This document shows, one piece after another, positions 58,126 through 64,000 of a stretch of 64,000 nt of DNA. Position 1 is the stretch's first letter. Every line of letters starts with the position of its first letter. A program made the position numbers and the translations under genes. The notes below the pieces were generated by a model. It saw only the letters and a list, made by a program, of their open reading frames with translations, searched no databases and had not been told where the DNA came from. This stretch comes from Bactericera cockerelli (taxonomy: Eukaryota > Arthropoda > Insecta > Hemiptera > Triozidae): assembly GCA_024516035.1 (NCBI GenBank), contig CM044956.1, positions 24,061,383 through 24,125,382 of the forward strand. Reading direction: 5' to 3'.

Positions 58126-58156
58126 AAAGTACGAAAGATTGTTCACAAAAATTAAA
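58121..58156 (+). promoter_or_regulatory. Candidate poly(A) signals of the thioredoxin gene
   Basis: AATAAA at 58121-58126 overlaps the TAA stop, and ATTAAA at 58151-58156 lies 26 bases further on. Either could serve, giving a very short 3' UTR. Confidence 0.45.
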
Positions 58157-58497
58157 ATTTTCTTGTAGAAAATTGGCTTTTATTTTTGAAATTGAATATT
58201 TGCTTACCACCTTACCAGTCCAATGAACTTAAATCTCTTAATGTAAAATGACATACAGAGAGCACGAGTAAATATTGAACTTCGTTCTATTGCTTAAGGC
58301 ATTGAGGATGAGGTGTCTCTGTCTATTACAAAACATATCATCCTCTGAAGAAATGGAATGAAGAATATACAAGAGTTAATTACATTACGTAAACATTATC
58401 ATAAACAGAACATTGAATACCTCAATCACTGTCAGGGCGCAAGTCGCTTGTTGAACATCATCAGCTCGGAGATATCATGGACCAGAATAAATAATTG
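58157..58497. other. Spacer between convergent transcription units
   Basis: Nothing recognised. It would contain the 3' ends of the + strand thioredoxin gene and of the candidate - strand gene. Confidence 0.4.
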
Positions 58498-58503
58498 TTT
58501 ATT
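58498..58503 (-). promoter_or_regulatory. Poly(A) signal AATAAA (- strand)
   Basis: AATAAA on the - strand about 32 bases after the TAA of the 58535 frame, as expected for a terminal exon. Confidence 0.5.
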
Positions 58504-58534
58504 TATGTTTCTTCATTGAAATAACATTCTAACA

Positions 58535-58740
58535 TTAGCTGATGAGTAGATTTATTTTGTTAATGAGCTTTCCATCAAATGTACCAGGGAACACTCCTCT
58601 TTCACCTGTCAGACCCTGGGCCAAACCCATGACATGGGTGAATAGACTGAATAGTCTGAGAAGAGGAACTTGTTCATTTCTTCCTTCAAAGGGTTCCAAT
58701 GATGAAAGTTTACTGTCCAATAGGTTCAATAATCTCCTCT
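58535..58740 (-). CDS. Candidate terminal exon of an unidentified gene
   Basis: The - strand frame ends ...GERGVFPGTFDGKLINKINL then LIS and TAA at 58535-58537. An AATAAA follows at the right distance. Going upstream it reads RRLLNLLDSKLSSLEPFEGR and then NEQVPLLRLFSLFTHVMGLA. A TTACTAAT branch-point-like sequence and pyrimidine tract lie near 58750-58780, so the exon may begin around 58740, though the exact acceptor is uncertain. The composition is more gene-like than its surroundings. I do not recognise the protein. The opposite strand also has an open frame (58542-58748), so strand choice rests on the poly(A) signal and splice features. Confidence 0.4.
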
Positions 58741-58814
58741 TCCAGTAAATTAGTAAGGTTCGTAGAAGGAAAAAGATAGACGGGAATTTTGAGATGAACA
58801 ATCAGGTCTAGATA

Positions 58815-58943
58815 TAAGTCGAGCCTGGATATGAAAGAACTCAAGGGGCCGGAATTCCAGGTTCCTATTGTAAAGAGGTTATTTTCCGTTATAGAGGTAA
58901 ATTTAACCTGGAAATTATTCTCTTACATCCAGGTTCGACTGTA
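58815..58943. mobile_element. Pogo/Tigger-like MITE
   Basis: The ends are AGTCGAGCCTGGATATGAA and CTTACATCCAGGTTCGACTG, flanked by TA. The ~128-bp non-coding body includes a second inverted pair (GGAATTCCAGGTTC near 58851). It is a relative of the 40627-41279 element without the internal array. Confidence 0.75.
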
Positions 58944-59581
58944 CTTATATTATTCTAAACTATGAAATTATAAGAGCTGGTCTCAAAATTTTAAATTTCT
59001 TTATTCATATAAGAAGATTTGCGAGACGGAAGTTCCATGTTTGAATATGATGCAAGATTTTGTATCTACAGTATCATAAAGTAACATGCATGTTATTTTT
59101 ATTACAATTTTCTAATGGAAATTCACAGAACTCAATTATTGAGATAGAAGTTTGATATTGACAGCATTTGCTCATGCACATATACTGTTTCCTGTTGACT
59201 CTGAGGCTAACTTTCAGGGAAATGAAACGTTCAAACTGTGAAATTGGAAAACCCCGATTTTTGTTTGTTTTAGGTGTATACTCAAAAAACTAGAATATTT
59301 AACAAATCAAATTTGTTGTATCTAACTCACTTTCTATAACTTTGCAAGGAAATTTCTATGACTTTACTATGTATACTATCTAATAAATGAGGCGCTAACT
59401 CTCAATGCCTCGATGAGGGGATGTTAAATAGGGAGAAGACCAGTGTATCGCTAGAGGAGTATGAACAAAAACAGACTAGCGAACCCTAACGAGCTAGCTT
59501 GCAGTTCCCCAGGGTTATAATGGCTTATAAAAGAAAAGCCAAAATTATCAATCTTTGAAGTTTCCAATGTTTGAAGGCTCC
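58944..59581. other. Intergenic, nothing recognised
   Basis: AT-rich sequence with no supported feature. A mariner 3' inverted repeat was sought here and not found. Confidence 0.4.
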
Positions 59582-60151
59582 TTAAAAGTCTTCAGTTTGA
59601 GGGCTTCTCAGCTGACTCGTCGTTGCTACTTTAATGGCCTCAACTTCCCCCAAATGCCGCCCGCGAAGCACCAATTTTGTCTTTGCGAATAAAAAGAAGT
59701 CACAAGGTGCCAAATCCGGTGAAAAAGGGGGGTGTTCAGTCGCTATGATCGAATTGGCAGTACAACAAGAGAGGTGTGAGCGGGAGTATTGTTGTGGTGG
59801 AGGATCCACCACCCCTCTCCCGCCAAATCCGGCCGATCTCGAGCCACCCGAGCTTTGAGGCGTCTGAGCACTTCGACGTAGAATCTCCCATTAACTGTCT
59901 GGCTTGGAGGGACAAATTCTTGATGGACAATGCCCTGAACATCGAAAAAAACGATCAACATTGTCTTTTTAACCACTTGTGGTTAAAAAGTTGTTGTGAA
60001 ATCTTTTTAACCACTTGTGGACTGTTGGTTCTTTGAAGGCATAATCTCCATAAACTTAGTTGAGATCATTAAAAATTTCGCGGCCATTCTTTCCGAGTTT
60101 CGCGAGAAATTTGATGATGACGCGCTGTTCTTGAATGACTGAGAGCTCCAT
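59582..60151 (-). pseudogene. Broken mariner-family transposase
   Basis: From ATG at 60151 the - strand gives the N-terminal helix-turn-helix region (MELSVIQEQRVIIKFLAKLG then KNGREIFNDLN), an in-frame stop, then VYGDYAFKEPTVHKWLKRF. The next part (59976 down) is already the late catalytic core (MLIVFFDVQGIVHQEFVPP, FYVEVLRRLKARVARDRPDL). About 120 residues, including the first catalytic Asp, are deleted at the join. The second catalytic Asp in the HHDNAPAH motif is Asn here (HHNNTPAHT). A frameshift near 59800 precedes the third (PPFSPDLAPCDFFLF). It is non-functional on all three counts. The terminal inverted repeats were not identified. A 18-bp motif CTTTTTAACCACTTGTGG is duplicated at the deletion junction. 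Confidence 0.9.
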
Positions 60152-60344
60152 GCCGACGAGTGGTAGAGAGAGGGGTCACTTCACAGGTACCGGGACAAAC
60201 CAGTTCTTTTCGTACGGCGGTCGGGCGCACACTGAGCATTGTTTGGATGTTATAGAAGGGGACGCGGCCCACCTGGCCTCCCCACTTAGCCTTCCAGCCT
60301 TCCCACAACACTTTTATACGAACTTTCCGGACAGACCTCGTACA

Positions 60345-60541
60345 TACAGTAGTTTCTGAGATTTGAGCGTTACCAGGAAGGTATTTAACAGACAGACGGG
60401 CCGACAGACATACTCAAAAACGAAATTGCTCAGGATGTTATGAAACAAAAAAAATTGAAATAGGAACAAAAAAATATTTTTTTTACAAAAACGAACATTC
60501 CGAAGTATTCCGATTAGATAATAGAAATTTCTCGGATGTAA
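60345..60541 (+). mobile_element. Family A repeat, right-end fragment
   Basis: GTAGTTTCTGAGATTTGAGC, a CAGACAGACGGGCCGACAGA array, GCTCAGGATGTTATGAAAC and a terminal hairpin remnant ending TTTCTCGG. It lies just upstream (in transposase terms) of the mariner relic. Confidence 0.75.
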
Positions 60542-61530
60542 TAATCATGATGAAAGCTAGTTATTAAAATTCGTTATTTTTATGCTGAAAATCACTATAT
60601 TGCCATTTGAATTAGCGATATGAGTTAAAGCTTTCATTAAAAAGGCGTTATCAGATGATAATAATCAATTAACAAACACATACTCTCTGAACCTAGTACC
60701 TACCCACTCTTTCGGAATTTATAATTCTGCAGGTTAAATAGAATGAATGAAAGTAGATAATATTTATACATACAGGATGGGTAGATGGAAAAAAGCGAGA
60801 TGTACGGGACAAATGACAGTAACAGAAATAATTGGCACCCTTAACTAACAGTTTTGGCGTTAGAAATCACATCCAGAAGTAAGAGGCCCAGAAGATCCAG
60901 AGCTAAACAAGCTCAACCCTTAATCATGAGGACAAGGTTGAAGTTGACCAATGCCGATCCCAAGGTTTGGGGAAAAAAGTGAAAGATGAACAATAATGAG
61001 ACAGGATGGACGGGTAGACCAGTCAATAAAGATATCCTGGAATACAAAAGTAAGAGTAATTCTGATTTTTGGACATCCAGTGCACGGAGTAAAAAGCAAA
61101 ATGTGCACCACCGAGCGCCTTGTGCATTTTGCTCTCACTTTTCCTTTAATGCACCTCGGAAGGATTCCCAAATATTTTTTTGTTTTATACCTTGACTGAA
61201 CACGGAGTTTTACATTATAGGGTTGATTCCCATGAATTTATCACAATAAGTTAACGACGAAAGCCGTAACCGGCGATCAAAATACGGCCATTGGCGTCAC
61301 CACCAATAAAATTATATCAATGAGAAAATACTCTTGGATTTGGGGGTTTAACGTATGGTTTATGGAGGGTCGACATATTTTTTATGTAATTTTTTGATCT
61401 CTTACATTTTCTAGGCAAAAACGCCAATATCCACCAAAATTTGATTTTGGAGCATATTTGTGACTGAACAGTTATGGATATTAGATAATTAAAAGGAAAT
61501 GAGCTTTTTATATAATGATATTTCCGCTAG
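60542..61530. other. Intergenic, nothing recognised
   Basis: Open frames at 60920-61199 on both strands show no recognisable motif. No repeat family was assigned. Confidence 0.4.
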
Positions 61531-61800
61531 TCACCGTGGCAGAGTGAGTTAGCGCGCTAGCATTGCACGCACGTGACCTGGGTTCGATCCCAGCGGGCAG
61601 ATTTTTCTGCTCGTTCTGGGTGTTCGGTCCACTCAACCTCGTGAGGAAAAATGAGTAGTACTTGTATGAGTAACTACCATGGCGCATTACCAGAGTAAAA
61701 GAATTAATGTATAGAATAATTCGAAAAGTACAGGAGCTCTTAGTAATGCTGCGCTACCCACAAAAAATTGTGAAGAGGCCTTGTGCTTCACACAAATAAA
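61531..61800 (+). mobile_element. tRNA-headed SINE family S2, copy 2
   Basis: TCACCGTGGCAGAGTGAGTT, then AGCGCGCTAG (box A), and GACCTGGGTTCGATCCCAGC (box B) head a ~270-bp unit ending GAAGAGGCCTTGTGCTTCAC, then ACAAATAAAACCATACATAC. TAATGATATT just before (61513-61522) and TAATGATTATT after (about 61819) may be a degraded target duplication. Confidence 0.85.
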
Positions 61801-62529
61801 ACCATACATACATAACTATTAATGATTATTTATGTGTCAATTTATTTTTAAAAAATATTCTGGAAGCACAATCACAGCACACTACAAAGAAATTATCTGG
61901 GAAAATATTTGCATCATCTCTTTATGTACTGTAGTAGATAGCTAAATTACATATTTTTACCACTTTAAAACATCTGTTCCACCCCGTACTTAAACATAAA
62001 ACATTATGAACTTTTGCAATATTTTCGTTTGCTTTTGTTTCTCTTCGCTATTTAAATAAACATAACTTTATAATGTACTGTCTCTTCGATGTCTAGGGAA
62101 ACTTTGACCCTAATACATACATAATTTGGGTCCGTTATACTTTGTTTATCATATTATACGTCTAAAGTTACTCAATATTTACTACCGAATATAATAATTA
62201 AGTAGGTTTTCTTTCATTAACAAGCTAAGCTCTGTGGATTCATGGTTATCATTTATCAATCAGATTTGATAACCAATATTTTCAAGACCGGCTGCGTGGA
62301 AATTTTCTAATGTTCATTTCAAGGGGTCCATCGATAATGGATATCCCGCGAAACAAATATGATTAGCTACTGTTGAAAATAACTACCAGCAGTGAGATCA
62401 TATTTAAAATTATAATATGTATTAAGATCTGAGGAAAAGGTGTTATGTATGTGTACTGTGGTTTTGCTTTGTATTATTATGTCACAACTGTACTGTGCAT
62501 TCGATCATTTTCCAACAGTCATACAATAT
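61801..62529. other. Intergenic, nothing recognised
   Basis: AT-rich, no supported feature. Confidence 0.4.
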
Positions 62530-62775
62530 TCCCTCTTGTAATGCCGCCCCTGGTCACTACATTCATTTTTCCTCACGAGGTATTTCCTCACCAGTTCCTC
62601 ACATTTTTCCTCACCATGAGTGAACCCCGAACATCCAAGTACAGAGCACAAAGTTTTTGCGCTGCTGGGAATCGAACCCAGGTCATGGTGGGTGCAAGCC
62701 AGTGCGCAACTCCACTCTGCCACGTCAAGCTCACTAAAATTGTGAAGAAGGTCTTGCTTTGTATGTTTACTAGAT
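62530..62775 (-). mobile_element. tRNA-headed SINE family S2, copy 3 (rearranged)
   Basis: The - strand gives GACGTGGCAGAGTGGAGTTG with box B CCTGGGTTCGATTCCCAGCA, then the CCTCGTGAGGAAA body to about 62530. The sequence next to the head (62735-62775, AAAATTGTGAAGAAGGTCTT) is instead the 3' end of an S2 element in + orientation. Two S2 pieces therefore lie in inverted arrangement. Confidence 0.75.
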
Positions 62776-64000
62776 TCTCACTAAAAATTGACACTTGTAA
62801 TCATGTAAGAAGAAAATGAGCTTTTAATTTATTAGTATAGTAGTAGTAGTACCGTGTTTTTTATGTACCCTCAACACGACAAGGCCTGGAACCCCATCAG
62901 TCCACGATAGTTTATACACACCTCTCCAGAACCATTATATCTACTTTTCATGTTTACACAACTCTCAAATAATATTTTCCTGTGGTGGTACACAAGCCTA
63001 GGTGCATTGTACAAATGTACATGAACTGTAGTAAAATACTTTAGTACCCTTCATATAAATTAATGCCTTCATGTAAAATTTTACAAAATTTTCCATCAGT
63101 AATGTAAAAGTAAAAATTATCATCCATAAAATTTCCCCCACTATACATTTCATAAAGTAACTATAGCGTCATACCTAATAGTCTATACCTACGTATCTAT
63201 ATATCCTGATTATTTTGTGAAAATTTGCCAGCCTGTTCGATGCATTTCATAAAAAATACCTTGTCCAAAATGTTCAGATAAGGTAGAGGGAAGTTTTGCA
63301 AGCATGGAATTATGCTGATTCGAGCATTGTTTGTGTTTAGTCTGCAACCTGCAACTCTGCACACAGCATTTCGCTTTTGAATTAATTGTTTAAAAAATTC
63401 TCTTGAGGTTCCAAAAATTGAACTTAATTAGAACAAGTTGGTTTATTTTTCTTGATACTTTAATTGATAAATTTTCTCATTTCAATTATTTTTTGTCGAT
63501 GTCTAACACCCGTAGTTAATGAATCCAAGCAAATTTTTTCCACTGACATAGGCATTAGTTAGAAGCATTGGATTTTTTTTGTCGGTTGTCTTACTTTATC
63601 CTACTCATGTGCTGATTGCTTTTTTTTCATCTTGAACCAATAAAATTCAACCACCATCCAGACTTAGTGCATAGTTATTATTCAGGCAGAGTATAACTCA
63701 ATTATAAGATATGATTAACTAGTAAGATTAATAAGAGCCTTAAAAGGCCCTGTAGAGTGCGTGAGAGGCGAAAATAAAATTTAAGATAACTTTGATTCTC
63801 TGCTACTTTGAAGAATTCCTAGCTGTTTTTAAGATATACGCTCCAAGAAAATAAACTATATATTTTAAAGGTATGTTACCTCTTAATTCCGCCCTAGGGG
63901 TTCCAACATGTCCAACAATGACTTTGTACATTAAATAAAAATGTATTGTTCTTGAGATGTAAGCGAAAATTCGAAAATGGGACCACTTTTCAGCTCCTTT
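62776..64000. other. Intergenic; single half of a MITE end
   Basis: CTTAATTCCGCCCTAGGGG at 63882-63900 matches the outer end of the 52527-52664 MITE without a partner in the window. No gene was recognised to the window end. Confidence 0.45.

Noticed and set aside
60920..61199. Overlapping frames on both strands
   Set aside because: No motif, no splice sites and no poly(A) signal, and the frames shadow each other.

Overview
The window looks like nuclear DNA of an arthropod, most likely an insect. It is AT-rich, its few coding pieces are split by GT-AG introns, and it carries an insect-type neuronal Ig-superfamily exon, an R2-like retrotransposon 3' end, a mariner relic and a dense load of SINEs and MITEs. 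I cannot name the species. A hemipteran would fit, but that is only an impression. There are no operons, CRISPR arrays or bacterial features.

Genes are sparse. Two complete small two-exon genes can be read on the + strand. The first is a 128-residue Trp-rich protein of unknown function (21114-21679). The second is a 144-residue thioredoxin-fold protein with a mitochondrial-type leader and an atypical CGFC active site (56386-58125). Single exons of larger genes are visible: an Ig-domain exon on the - strand (46742-46855), a candidate start exon on the + strand 440 bases away (46240-46299), and a candidate last exon on the - strand that converges on the thioredoxin gene (58535-58740). A very short candidate last exon lies at 32867-32887. 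Most long open frames elsewhere are low-complexity or repeat readings.

The rest is a repeat landscape. A ~720-bp unnamed repeat (family A below) has about ten full or partial copies and ends in a hairpin. Three SINE groups occur. One has a 5S rRNA-derived head and a conserved core that is also found with a different head and different tails (4.0, 25.2, 31.0, 39.3 and 51.4 kb). The other two are tRNA-headed (57.6/61.6/62.6 kb and 31.7/49.1 kb). Several inverted-repeat elements are present (6.7, 37.1, 40.6, 52.2, 52.5, 54.2, 56.8 and 58.8 kb). Two of these (40.6 and 54.2 kb) are filled with tandem repeats resembling their own ends.

Coding relics of autonomous elements are an intact-looking R2-type C-terminal ORF (7558-8157), a broken mariner transposase (59582-60151) and a reverse-transcriptase scrap (47509-47559). 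Tandem arrays include a 25-copy 43-bp satellite (42657-43738), a 57-bp array (24618-25108) and a ~70-bp array (54269-54860). I see no evidence of an organised multi-gene system. The most unusual material is the mosaic SINE core, the self-amplifying inverted-repeat elements, the clustered perfect palindromes at 44.5 kb and the divergent thioredoxin.
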